Made by a program: the position numbers and the translations under genes. Source: Caulochytrium protostelioides (lineage: Eukaryota; Chytridiomycota; Caulochytriomycetes; Caulochytriales; Caulochytriaceae). From it: a DNA stretch of 27,993 nucleotides. The stretch covers positions 1-27,993 of the forward strand of contig ML014329.1 in the NCBI GenBank assembly GCA_003615045.1, given 5' to 3'. Of the stretch, positions 18,401-26,569 are shown in pieces. Below the pieces are notes generated by a model. It was not told where the DNA came from. It worked only from the letters and a program-made list of their open reading frames with translations, and ran no database searches. Each line of letters begins with the position of its first letter. Position 1 is the first letter of the stretch.

Positions 18401-21400
18401 CTTGGCCGTCACGGCGCTCACGACCGACGAGCTCATGGCGTACTTTGTGCAGCTGCCGCCGTTCGGCGTCGACCGCGCGTGGACCGAGACGCTGCTGATT
18501 TGGCTTGTGCGGCGCCTCGGCGATCCGGCGCGGCTGATGCCCGCGGTGGTCGACCGGTACCGCCAGCTGCTCGGCGACCGCCCGTGCGTGCCAACGCCCC
18601 GCGGGCTGGTGCTGCCGCGCGACGCGTACACCCGCGACGTCCAGCTTTTCCAGGACTTGGCCACGATCCACTTCCGCCACCCGCTGATGCGCGACCATCC
18701 GCCGCTCATGAACGCTGCCGAGCAGTTCCTCCTGCGCATAGGCGTGCGCGATCGTGTCCAGCTCCAGCTCGTCTTTGACCGCTTGCACGACCTCGACTGG
18801 AATCAGTCCCAGCTCATTACCTATCTGGCCTCGGCCAAAGTCGCCGCGGCGGAGCGGACGCTGCTGGCCAACACGGCGCTCTTTACCGCGATGGTGGTTC
18901 GGGCGGCTGAAAAGGAGCGAGACCCCGACGACGCGAAGCAGCCGCATGCGACACCGGCGTCGTCGGCCACATCGCCGCGACCCTCCACCACGACCACGGC
19001 AGCAATACCAACAGCAGCAGCAATTACGCCATCCCAGCGGCGATATCGCGCTTCCGAACTGTATGCCCCGCTGCCGGATCTGATCAAGCTCGCCCAGGAC
19101 GCGCAGGCTTTGGGCGCTCCGCCGATCCGATTGCTCGACTTCCCACAGTTCCGGATGGGCAGCCCCGAAGCCAAGTTCCTCCTCCAGCTCGGCTTGGCGC
19201 CACGGCTGCACGTGGATGACTGGGTCGGCCACGTGCGCGCGGCGTTCCTCAGTCCAGCGCCCGCGCGCCGTCTCGCGCACGTCAACGCCCTGTTCCACTA
19301 CTTCAACACGCAGTACCATGACGGCTACACCCACACGTATAAGCCACGCGCCATCACGGTGCCCTTCATTCCGGGCACTGTGGCCCACAACACCGCGAAA
19401 CCGACGGCGGCGGCGTCCACGGACACGGTCGATGCCCCAACGGCCGCGCCAGCGCAGATCAATGATATGAAGCTCTTTTTGCCCAACGCAGTCTTTGCCG
19501 ATGCGAGCGTCAGCGTTCTCGGTCTGCCTGTGCTGCTGAGCTCGCTGGTCGGCGTCGCCGCCCGGCTGGGCGTCGCGGCCCATCCCTCGGGCTCGCTGCT
19601 CGTGCACTGCATCAAGACGCGGCCTCTGACCCCGGAGACCGCCAAACCGGTGCTACACTATCTCGTCAGCGCTCAGGACCGTCTCAGCGCCGAGGACTGG
19701 CGGTGGTTCCGCCAAGCGGCGTTTGTGCCGGTGAAGACCCCCGGCGGCCGTGGCGCCTTCGCCTACCACCGCCCCGGCGACGTCTATCTCTCATCTAGCA
19801 GCGCCGGCGGGGCTGGGCGCGTCATGGACCCGCGGTTTCGACGGTATTTTACGTTCGTCGACTTTGGCCCGATCGCCAACAGCTTCCTCGCGGCCTGCGG
19901 CTCGCGCGACGAACCCTCGCCGACGGCGCTCGCCTGGGCCTTCTTGGCAGCGCCCACCGACTTCCTCATCGATAGCCAAGCCACGGCCGCCGCCGCCGCC
20001 GCCGCCGCCGCCGCATCGGCGACGTCGCTGTCGGCGCCGCCCGCACCGGTGTATGATTACGAGCGGTATCTCGACATTCTGCGTCTGTTTGCAACGCACC
20101 ACGAGGAACTCGAGCACGACACCAAACTCTGGCGGCAGCTACAGGCCTCGCCCATCCTGCTCGGCCGCTCCACGACCGCCGCGGACGCCCGGCAGGGCGC
20201 TGCGAGCACGTCGTCGGCGCCGGCCGCTGCGGACCGCGACCCACCCCAATGGGAGCTGGCGGCCGCGCCGCACATCTATTTCGTGGACGACCCCGTGATG
20301 CGCATGCAACTGACGTTTCTGGAGGCCCCCGTCGAGCCCTTGCTCGAGCAGTTCTACCTCAAGCTGGGCAGCACCTGGATCTCGCAGTCGGTGTCGCGCC
20401 GCTTCCTCATTGAAGGCCAGCCCTACCTGTCCCCGCTCTCGGAGCAGTGCTTGGATGTGATTCGCGAGCGAACGCCGCTAATTCTGCAGAACCACGAGAC
20501 CGGAAATGGCGGCCGTGGCAGTGGCGGCCGTGGCGGTAGCAGCAGTCGGCGTGGCGGCGGCGGCGGTAGCGCCGAGAATGGGAGCAAACTCGCGCCGCAC
20601 GCCGAGCGCACGCTGCAGACGCTGCCTGTCTTCCAGATCGCCCGGCTCCACCTCGTCTATCGCTTCAAAGACCAGGAAACCCGGCAAGCGACGACCGCCG
20701 CGCTGACGGACCTGCGCCACCTCGATGTTATGGCGTACCGAGACCACCCGATCCTCAGGGAAAGCACGACGTCCCACGGGCTGCTCGTGACGCAGGGCTT
20801 CGACTGGTATGACATTGCGGCCGAGACGGCCAAAGTGGCGTATACGAGCTGCGGGCCGCACGACGCACTCCTGCTGAGCGTGCTGCTGTCAACGCCACTC
20901 GACCACCTCGAGCGCAAGGGGTGGCCCGTCGGCCGCGTGCTCGCGCTCAGCCGCTCCCGCCAGGAGGCTAAGCAGCGTGCATTGCTCGAAGAGCGTCGGC
21001 AGCGCGAGGAACAGGACCAGCAGCGCCGCGAGGCCCGCGAGGCCGAAGCAGCTGAGCGCCGCGCGCGTCAGCCCGTGCCGGCGCCGGACGCCGACCCCGG
21101 AGACCCCGACGACGACCGGGGCATCCTGGCGCCGCGAGGGCCGCCGCCCGCCGCGACCGCGGCGCACGACGGTCTGCTGGACCGTCTCGATTCGTCGCAG
21201 GGTGACCCGCTCATCCCGGCGCCGCCGCCGGAGGACGCCGCGGCCATGGAAACACAGGCCCTGCTGAGCATTTATCCGGACGCGGACCCCGCGTGGGTCA
21301 AGCAGCAGCTCGCGACCGTCCCGCTGGATGTGCTCGCAGACCGGATGTTGTCGGACGGCTATCCGACCGGCGCGTCGGCGCCGGGCGCCTCGTCCCGCTC

Positions 21401-22523
21401 GCTCGTCTCGGCCGACGATGGCGGCCGTCGGAGCTCGGCGCATGCGCCCCAGGGCCCGGCAGACCTCATGGGCCAGCTGTCGAAGCTCGGCGCCAACTTT
21501 ACCCACTGGCTCGACGCAGCCAAAGCACCCAGCATCAAGCAGAACAAGTATGGGCTCGCGAAATCCTCATCGACGTCGAAGCCGGGATCGCGTGAGCACC
21601 TCGCCGGCCCCAGCTCGCCGTCGGCATCGCAGCGACCCTTGCCGCCCCCGCCGACCGGGGGACATCCGCAGGCCATTGGCGGCGCGACGCCCTCCTCGAT
21701 GACCCAGCTCATCAGCACGAACACGGGGCCGATGCTCCGGCCCAACACGAAACTGCCGCCGGTCCAGGTCAATCCGCAGCAGGACCAGCACTTGCGGCGG
21801 CAGCTGGCGGCTTCGGTGCAGTCGATTCGCCCGACGCGCGAGGCGCAGCTCTCGGTGCAGATCCCGAGCGACCCGCCTGCCGTCGAGGCGCCCGCGATGG
21901 ACTACCACTGCACCATTCTCAGCGACAGCGATCTGCGGCGCCGCGGCGACTTCCGCGGCATCCCCTTCTTCCACGACGCGCGCATGCCCGCCGCCGCCGT
22001 CGACGCCTTTCTGCGCGACGTGCCCACCCAGCGCGCCCTCGACCGCTTCGCAGGCGTCCTCCACGTGCTCAGCACCGCGTTCGAAGCCCGGCCCGACGTG
22101 CTGCATATCTTTTGGGACGCCGAGAGCAACGCGATCGCGTTCAATCGGCAGCGCTCGCTGTTCTTTAACGCGCGCTTCTACATGGGTCTCTTCGACGACG
22201 GCCACTGGACGAGTCCCTCGGCGACGACGGGCGCGACGGGCGGCGCGGCGGGGGCGGACCCCGCCGGCCTACCGGGCGGTTGGGGCGGCGACGACCACGA
22301 TGCCGCGACGGGCACGCTGCGCAGCCGCTCGCCTCTCCTCGCGGCAGGCCTGCATGGCCTCAACCCGGACGCCTTCTACTTTACGTTCATGAGCTTCAGC
22401 CACGAACTCGCGCACAACTTCACGCCGAATCACGACGTGACGCACGGCTACTACACCTCGTCGATTGCGCGTGCGTACATGGGGAACCTGGTGCGCACCT
22501 TGCAGTCGTGCGGGCTGATCTGA
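15453..22523 (+). CDS. DUF3684-family giant protein: HSP90/sacsin-type ATPase with C-terminal HELAH motif
   Basis: A 2356-residue intronless frame starting at the ATG at 15453 (ccaacATGG). The opening VNQRGLIDKILARYAADYT is typical of the fungal DUF3684 family. A GHKL/HSP90-type nucleotide pocket follows: N-box VWRELLQNSDDAGA (43-56, with E46 and N50), a G1-like RNNGRPF (135-141) and G2 GLFGVGFYS (163-171). The long middle carries Ala/Pro/Ser spacers, including pure Ala runs. A charged coiled coil lies at about 1832-1875, then a CUE/UBA-like three-helix stretch (about 1932-1971, METQALLSIYPDADPAWV). The C-terminus (about 2150-2356) ends with HELAHNFTPNHDVTH (2317-2331), a zinc-metallopeptidase-like HExxH with further His, seen in this family. 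Function is not established; the fold suggests a chaperone-like ATPase, and the CUE-like part suggests ubiquitin contact (inference). It is longer than the family members I recall, mainly through spacers. Confidence 0.85.
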   Translation: MDFEQARRDLVANPDEGIEQPVEVNQRGLIDKILARYAADYTVWRELLQNSDDAGATHVQLIFQTHAQPGSRGVDAGAPSSPSHPGGLSTEAAGAGTKPSNDEGQPLTGLFRSLHRLGLFGSAPIQPDVHTLCYRNNGRPFSAADWDRLRSIASGNPDETKTGLFGVGFYSLFSLAETPFVVSGDQTMAFLWRGDALYTRRGRVAPADQDPTMPTTFHLGLREPIARPDLTDLGRFLVAALLFTRSLAQIDVVVDALTVLSLTKTKTLVDQPLTNRLPAPVGPAAPARLSAPSATTPSSGAASSAAAPPPPPRRSGVLRQSRHKLFTFDPSQVDRVQVTLEVKQVAGYERSSRTPSSSTAKVDRASVMYRLASVLAEVQVPDNIAQDMIRTTKKPPPKQTRLSLVWSDARHAAALAAQGPADTPLAAKLLRATASAGPLEPLFSALRLADPSQDPGYVYIGFKTQQTTGGAFHLAGQFIPTVERENLDLVDPVLRLWNEDLLTAGGLLARAVFEAELTRLVGHLQALDPSPSPSLGTPPPPPRPAVADSAPSPGALVTRPATAESPAGAGEPPTADGGGTTPIKSKSVFSQWTSKLGATVNEALSSAATSLATATAAATAAAAAAAASTAEATLPPRDTVPVTLNEAQSALLVSDGAHLMRTFALTRTTPLARIGDVIRHGFRDLDPTPLRGITTLGVRPVAYTCLPDATWQPFLRLTPVLHPALAPDILQRFMAPHPIPELTLSHVHHEARHRPVWSMDEIRAFLLMLAQQSRTQYRDLIRRGLHGDALPAVGTAPSSSRSHSRSARRRVADQPGALVNSDDAIYDVEDAIVRALTLIKVPQVVPQYTIQARPARLTGPPPSEVAEPVAVTEWVTVQTPLIQFRHYVHGPDLAPLPASLTAHAAGLAAAVPGAWALLTAGITPAPASPSAPSAPPPLPPKRLTDGAGAATASSDEGIVLPVPPTAVPLALADSLPPRDLEASLAVTALTTDELMAYFVQLPPFGVDRAWTETLLIWLVRRLGDPARLMPAVVDRYRQLLGDRPCVPTPRGLVLPRDAYTRDVQLFQDLATIHFRHPLMRDHPPLMNAAEQFLLRIGVRDRVQLQLVFDRLHDLDWNQSQLITYLASAKVAAAERTLLANTALFTAMVVRAAEKERDPDDAKQPHATPASSATSPRPSTTTTAAIPTAAAITPSQRRYRASELYAPLPDLIKLAQDAQALGAPPIRLLDFPQFRMGSPEAKFLLQLGLAPRLHVDDWVGHVRAAFLSPAPARRLAHVNALFHYFNTQYHDGYTHTYKPRAITVPFIPGTVAHNTAKPTAAASTDTVDAPTAAPAQINDMKLFLPNAVFADASVSVLGLPVLLSSLVGVAARLGVAAHPSGSLLVHCIKTRPLTPETAKPVLHYLVSAQDRLSAEDWRWFRQAAFVPVKTPGGRGAFAYHRPGDVYLSSSSAGGAGRVMDPRFRRYFTFVDFGPIANSFLAACGSRDEPSPTALAWAFLAAPTDFLIDSQATAAAAAAAAAASATSLSAPPAPVYDYERYLDILRLFATHHEELEHDTKLWRQLQASPILLGRSTTAADARQGAASTSSAPAAADRDPPQWELAAAPHIYFVDDPVMRMQLTFLEAPVEPLLEQFYLKLGSTWISQSVSRRFLIEGQPYLSPLSEQCLDVIRERTPLILQNHETGNGGRGSGGRGGSSSRRGGGGGSAENGSKLAPHAERTLQTLPVFQIARLHLVYRFKDQETRQATTAALTDLRHLDVMAYRDHPILRESTTSHGLLVTQGFDWYDIAAETAKVAYTSCGPHDALLLSVLLSTPLDHLERKGWPVGRVLALSRSRQEAKQRALLEERRQREEQDQQRREAREAEAAERRARQPVPAPDADPGDPDDDRGILAPRGPPPAATAAHDGLLDRLDSSQGDPLIPAPPPEDAAAMETQALLSIYPDADPAWVKQQLATVPLDVLADRMLSDGYPTGASAPGASSRSLVSADDGGRRSSAHAPQGPADLMGQLSKLGANFTHWLDAAKAPSIKQNKYGLAKSSSTSKPGSREHLAGPSSPSASQRPLPPPPTGGHPQAIGGATPSSMTQLISTNTGPMLRPNTKLPPVQVNPQQDQHLRRQLAASVQSIRPTREAQLSVQIPSDPPAVEAPAMDYHCTILSDSDLRRRGDFRGIPFFHDARMPAAAVDAFLRDVPTQRALDRFAGVLHVLSTAFEARPDVLHIFWDAESNAIAFNRQRSLFFNARFYMGLFDDGHWTSPSATTGATGGAAGADPAGLPGGWGGDDHDAATGTLRSRSPLLAAGLHGLNPDAFYFTFMSFSHELAHNFTPNHDVTHGYYTSSIARAYMGNLVRTLQSCGLI
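17290..17335 (+). repeat. Poly-Ala-coding GCC/GCG tract in the DUF3684 gene
   Basis: A run of GCG/GCC/ACC codons gives an Ala/Thr-rich helix-like spacer after an SXXVNEALSSAATS segment. A second pure GCC run lies near 19984-20013. Confidence 0.8.
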
Positions 22524-23908
22524 CGCTGATTGGTCGACCCCCCTTCGGGATCGAACGCCTTTATTGTATTCCAAGACCATTGGCATTGGCACGCAAGAAC
22601 GGCTTGATGGCTTGATGCCTGGCGGATGGGCTGTGAAACGGGCGCCCGCGGCGCTCGGTGGGATCACGCCGCGCGTGGCGCTTCAGCCGGGGTGTGGGCC
22701 TGCTGCCGGCTCGGCCGGCCGGGCGACGACCGAGGGCCCAGCGCCGTCACGCCACGCCTGCCTGCCGGCGTCTGCGCCTCCTTTCTCGTTATTTAGGGAA
22801 CGGATCGATGCGCACGTCCTCAGTCGACGTCGGCGGCGATCGGAGTTCTCACGCGGGACCGACGCCCCCCGCGCGCGTGTCGCCGGTGCGCGCGCGTGTC
22901 GTGCTGCGCCATCACGGCCGCGGGAGGCGGCAACGGGACCGGCGGGACCGGCCATGGGCGGTGGCGATGGGTGGGATCGCGGCGCCTCCGGCACGTCCGC
23001 ACGCCGCCGCCCGTCAAGGACGGCGTGAACGGCGGCTGTGGACAGCGGCGGCGCGCCTCCGGCGGCGCCGGGTCGATGCGGTGAAGAAATCGTCTGCCCC
23101 GCGCCTCGCTCCGCTGCCGCCGCCGCTGCCGCCGTCGCTGCCGCCGCCGATGCCGCCGCCGCTGCCGCCGTCGCTGCCGCCGCCGTCGACGCCGCCGATG
23201 GATGGCCGTGACCATCGCTACCTCCACGCGGTCACACGCGGCCTGACGGGTCACACGGGAGGCATCGTGAGGCCGTCCATTTATAGGGAGCGTGCAGCGG
23301 GATCCTGGTGCGCGCTCGGGCGCATGCGCGATACCCAAAGACCGCGGCACCGACCACGTGGGCCACGGCTGCATCGCCAGCAGGTGCTTGGATCAGGACC
23401 CTCGGCCCCAGGCGCGCAGTCCCTTTGACGATCATCCACAAGACGACGGCTGGCGTGGCACTCCTCTGCTTCCCGCACAACGGGCCCTCGTCGGGCCGAA
23501 CCTCCCGCCCCCCACCAGGCCGATCGCCGCCCTAGCGCCGGGTGGTCCGCTTGAACCGCAGCCTCCGTGCGCCGTGGTCGGCTCCGCCGTCGCCCTGCCT
23601 GCGAGCCCGCAAGCCGACGACGATCCGCCCTGCGCGGCCTTTTGGCGTCACCCCGACCGGTGTTGTGGTTCGTGGCGTCGCCGGGCCCCCCGCGACATCT
23701 GCGCCCTGCGCCCTTTCATTTAGTCTGGCGGGGTCCCGACGTCGCCATTGTCCAACGCCGACCGGCCCTGACTCGCGATTTCTGGCCTGTTCACGCTCAC
23801 GCTTCGTGCCGCTTGTCGTGCGACGTTCCCTTTTCGTCGTGAGCGTCGCGCGGAGAGCCGCGGAGCGCCCCTGTTGTCGCTTTCCTGCGGCAGCGCCGCG
23901 TGGCCACG
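22524..23908. other. Intergenic region between DUF3684 and GT61 genes
   Basis: This 1.4-kb stretch holds the 3' flank of the DUF3684 gene and the promoter and leader of the GT61 gene, both on the plus strand. An A/T-rich patch (tttattgtattcc, 22560-22572) shortly after the first stop is a plausible polyadenylation area. TATA-like elements (ttatttag near 22789, atttatag near 23279) lie far upstream of the GT61 start, so a long leader or an unseen noncoding 5' exon is possible. A Pro-type repeat is at 23110-23195. No coding frame has domain character. Confidence 0.5.
23110..23195. repeat. Degenerate CCGCTGCCGCCG-type repeat, intergenic
   Basis: Units of ccgctgccgccg, with ccgtcg and ccgatg variants, repeat with a 3-bp phase and a 12-15-bp higher period. 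In the plus frame it would read LPPPLPPSLPPP, but no supported gene contains it. Confidence 0.75.
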
Positions 23909-26491
23909 ATGGCCCGCTTCGTCAACGAGGGCTTGTTCCACCGGCGCGCCGGGCCGGGCGGGTCCGTCGAGTCACCGGGCTTCGACCTCCACCATGGCGA
24001 CCCGCTCTTCCCCTCACCGGCGTCCTCGCGCGCCCGCGCCGTGCGGTACGTGATGGTGTTTGTCTGCAGCTTGCTGCTGCTGACGACGTCCATGGGCTGG
24101 TTCGCGAGCAAATCCGCGTCGCGCTCCGCGACGCTGGCCAAAGAGGCGCGCAGCACCCCGTTGGCAAGCACGTTGGCGGATCCGGCGGTCGCCGCAGCAG
24201 TCGCCGGTGCGGGCGATGCCGGGATCGACGCGAGCAGCGAGGCGCGATGGCGCTCGCAGTATGAGCGTCTCTCCCAAGAGCTCGAGCGCAGCAACCGTGA
24301 GAAGCAGCGGCTGCAGGCCGAAGCGCAGCGGCTGCTTCAGCAACAGCAACAGCGGCCGCCGTCGACGGCAGACAGTCGCGACTACGGCAGTGACCGCAGC
24401 AATGCGGGTGGGCCGCCGATCACGCGATCCTCGACGCCGCCGATCCACCGCGAGTACTCGCCCGAGACGGCGGAGAACCCCGACGCGTCGAGCGTGGAGC
24501 AGCTGGACGTCGACTCGATCCTGACGGCGGGCGGCCACGAAGAGCCCGCGCAGATGATCATGGACGATCGCGTCGAGGAAATCATCCACGAGCAGGAGGA
24601 CATGGTGAAGCAGTCGGTCGAGGCGAGCCCGCACGGGATCGGGCGCGACCGCACCAAGCTGAACGGCGAAGTCTACGACGACGAGCAGCCCGCGCCCAAG
24701 ACCGACGAGGAGATGGATCTGGACGTCGACGACGGCACCATCAACCGCGTGGATGACGGCTCTCACTACAAGCTCGACCCCAGCGATACGACACCGCTGA
24801 CGGAGTTCTCGGTGCTGCCGTCGTCGGACGTCTGGTGCGACGGCACGTCGCAGGCGACGCGCATCTGCCGCTTCCGCAACCTGTGCTACCGCCCGGAAAG
24901 CAAGGTCTGGTTTATTCTCAAGACGGCCAGCAGCACTTTCGTCAATGTGCCCGAAGGCCGCCCGACCGTCGAGCTCGGGACGGTGGACGGCCACCACCAC
25001 TTCTTTTGGTCGTACGAAGAAGCCTCACCGTACTCCGAGTCGCTGCGCAACGTCTCGGTGCGGTATGAGACGGTTCAGCACTTCATCATCCGCCGCCTGC
25101 ACCCGCGCAATGTCATGCACAACCTCCACGACGACGTGCTGCCCATGTTCCACGTGCTCAAGCAGTACGTCGGCGGCGGCCGCGAGGACCTGACCATGCC
25201 GTTCTCGCTCAACGACCACCGCATCCTTATCGCCGACGAGCACCCGCCCACCGATTCGACGCGGCCCTTCCAGTACCTCAGCAACCTGCCGATCCGCTTC
25301 GGCCGCTACCTCGATCAGGACAGCAATATCGTGTGCTTCCGCGACGCCGTCGTCGGCAACCGCGCGCACACCAATTGGTACCAGTATGGGTTCTCCTCGC
25401 CGCAAGGCCCTCTGGACAAGCTGCCGAACGGGCTGATGGTCCGCGAGGTCTCCGAATGGTTTGTCCGCCGCATCGGGCTGCCGCTGACGATCGACGAAGA
25501 CCCCGCCGCGGCGCTCGAGTCCTGGAATGAGATCAAGGCCTCTCGCGACATCATTGTGGTGCTGCAGCGCAAGCTTAATCGCTTGATCGTCAACCCGCAC
25601 GAGCTCGAGACGGCCCTCAAGCACGAACTCATGGGCGCCGATGGCCAGCCAATGCCAGTGGTCTTTGTCTCCAACGAGCGTCACACCTTCGAGGAGCAGA
25701 TCCGCTACCTGCGCCGCGCGAAGCTTGTAGTCGGCATGCATGGCTCGATCCTCGCGATGGCCATGTTCTGCCGTCGCGGCACCACGCTGCTCGAGCTGTT
25801 CCCCTACGGTGTGCCCAGCGAAAACTACACGCCATACCGCACGATGGCCAATCTGGAGAACATGGGTCTCATCTACCGCGCGTGGGAAAACAACTACCCG
25901 GACCGCTCGATCCCGCACCCAGAGGCCGTGCCCCTTGCCGGTGGGATCACCCACCTGCCGCAGAGCGAGCAGGAAACCATCAAGTCGACGCGATGGGTGC
26001 CCATGCACATTTGTTGCAAGAACCCCTACTGGCTGTACCGCATGTACCAGGACACGCACGTGACGCCGATGGAGATTGTGGCGCTCGCGCGCGAAGGGAT
26101 AGCCGAGGGCGCGGCGCTCGTGGCGCAGCTACACTCGGCCACTCCGGACACGACGTCGGAGCTCGAGCCGCTGATATCGGTGCGCCGTGACGTGGTCCAG
26201 GCCGCCACGGTCAACCCAGTCCTCATCGAGAAGATCACGTGCTTGACGGGCGAGCAGCGGCGTCCGGGCGACCTCTGGGCGGAGTGGGCCGTCGAACCCT
26301 GGCTCGGGTCGACCGTCGACCACTGGAACATCCACGTCGAGAACACCGACAAGCAGTACACGGCTAAGACAGATATGCCCGCCATGGCGATCACGGGCTT
26401 CCGGCCTGGTGAAGTCGTCCGCTTCCGCATTCGCGGTATCGTCGATGCCCACCCGCGACCGTGGGGTCCCTTCTCGTCCTGCACCGTCTAG
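23909..26491 (+). CDS. GT61 (DUF563) glycosyltransferase with C-terminal fibronectin III domain, POMGNT2-like
   Basis: An 860-residue type II membrane protein from the ATG at 23909 (gccacgATGG): cytoplasmic tail, one helix at about 45-65 (YVMVFVCSLLLLTTSMGWF), then a coiled coil (about 113-147, ending in Gln) and an acidic stalk to about 300. The catalytic region (about 309-650) shows ICRFRNLCY, NVMHNLHDDVLPMFHVL, a basic block IIVVLQRKLNRLIVN, FEEQIRYLRRAKLVVGMHGS and TTLLELFPYGVPSENYTPY, which are DUF563/GT61 hallmarks. Residues 770-860 look like a fibronectin III domain (AEWAVEPW, FRPGEVVRFRIRG, GPFSSCTV). GT61 plus C-terminal FN3 is the layout of POMGNT2, which adds beta-1,4-GlcNAc to O-mannose in the ER. 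By analogy this enzyme extends protein-linked glycans in the secretory pathway; donor and acceptor here are not shown. EOGT and plant xylosyltransferases are relatives but lack the FN3. Confidence 0.85.
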   Translation: MARFVNEGLFHRRAGPGGSVESPGFDLHHGDPLFPSPASSRARAVRYVMVFVCSLLLLTTSMGWFASKSASRSATLAKEARSTPLASTLADPAVAAAVAGAGDAGIDASSEARWRSQYERLSQELERSNREKQRLQAEAQRLLQQQQQRPPSTADSRDYGSDRSNAGGPPITRSSTPPIHREYSPETAENPDASSVEQLDVDSILTAGGHEEPAQMIMDDRVEEIIHEQEDMVKQSVEASPHGIGRDRTKLNGEVYDDEQPAPKTDEEMDLDVDDGTINRVDDGSHYKLDPSDTTPLTEFSVLPSSDVWCDGTSQATRICRFRNLCYRPESKVWFILKTASSTFVNVPEGRPTVELGTVDGHHHFFWSYEEASPYSESLRNVSVRYETVQHFIIRRLHPRNVMHNLHDDVLPMFHVLKQYVGGGREDLTMPFSLNDHRILIADEHPPTDSTRPFQYLSNLPIRFGRYLDQDSNIVCFRDAVVGNRAHTNWYQYGFSSPQGPLDKLPNGLMVREVSEWFVRRIGLPLTIDEDPAAALESWNEIKASRDIIVVLQRKLNRLIVNPHELETALKHELMGADGQPMPVVFVSNERHTFEEQIRYLRRAKLVVGMHGSILAMAMFCRRGTTLLELFPYGVPSENYTPYRTMANLENMGLIYRAWENNYPDRSIPHPEAVPLAGGITHLPQSEQETIKSTRWVPMHICCKNPYWLYRMYQDTHVTPMEIVALAREGIAEGAALVAQLHSATPDTTSELEPLISVRRDVVQAATVNPVLIEKITCLTGEQRRPGDLWAEWAVEPWLGSTVDHWNIHVENTDKQYTAKTDMPAMAITGFRPGEVVRFRIRGIVDAHPRPWGPFSSCTV

Positions 26492-26569
26492 TATATTTAA
26501 GAACGTGACCACGTATGAACGAACATACAGGCTCTCCTTTGAGACAACTTAATACACCATGCTCTCCGC

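Noticed and set aside
18375-19607. A 410-codon minus-strand frame inside the DUF3684 gene
   Set aside because: Antisense shadow; the plus frame is continuous for 2356 codons and matches a family at both ends.
22546-22575. A tRNA-like GGATCGAACGCC string
   Set aside because: It resembles a T-arm by chance; no matching acceptor, D-arm or anticodon stem could be placed around it.
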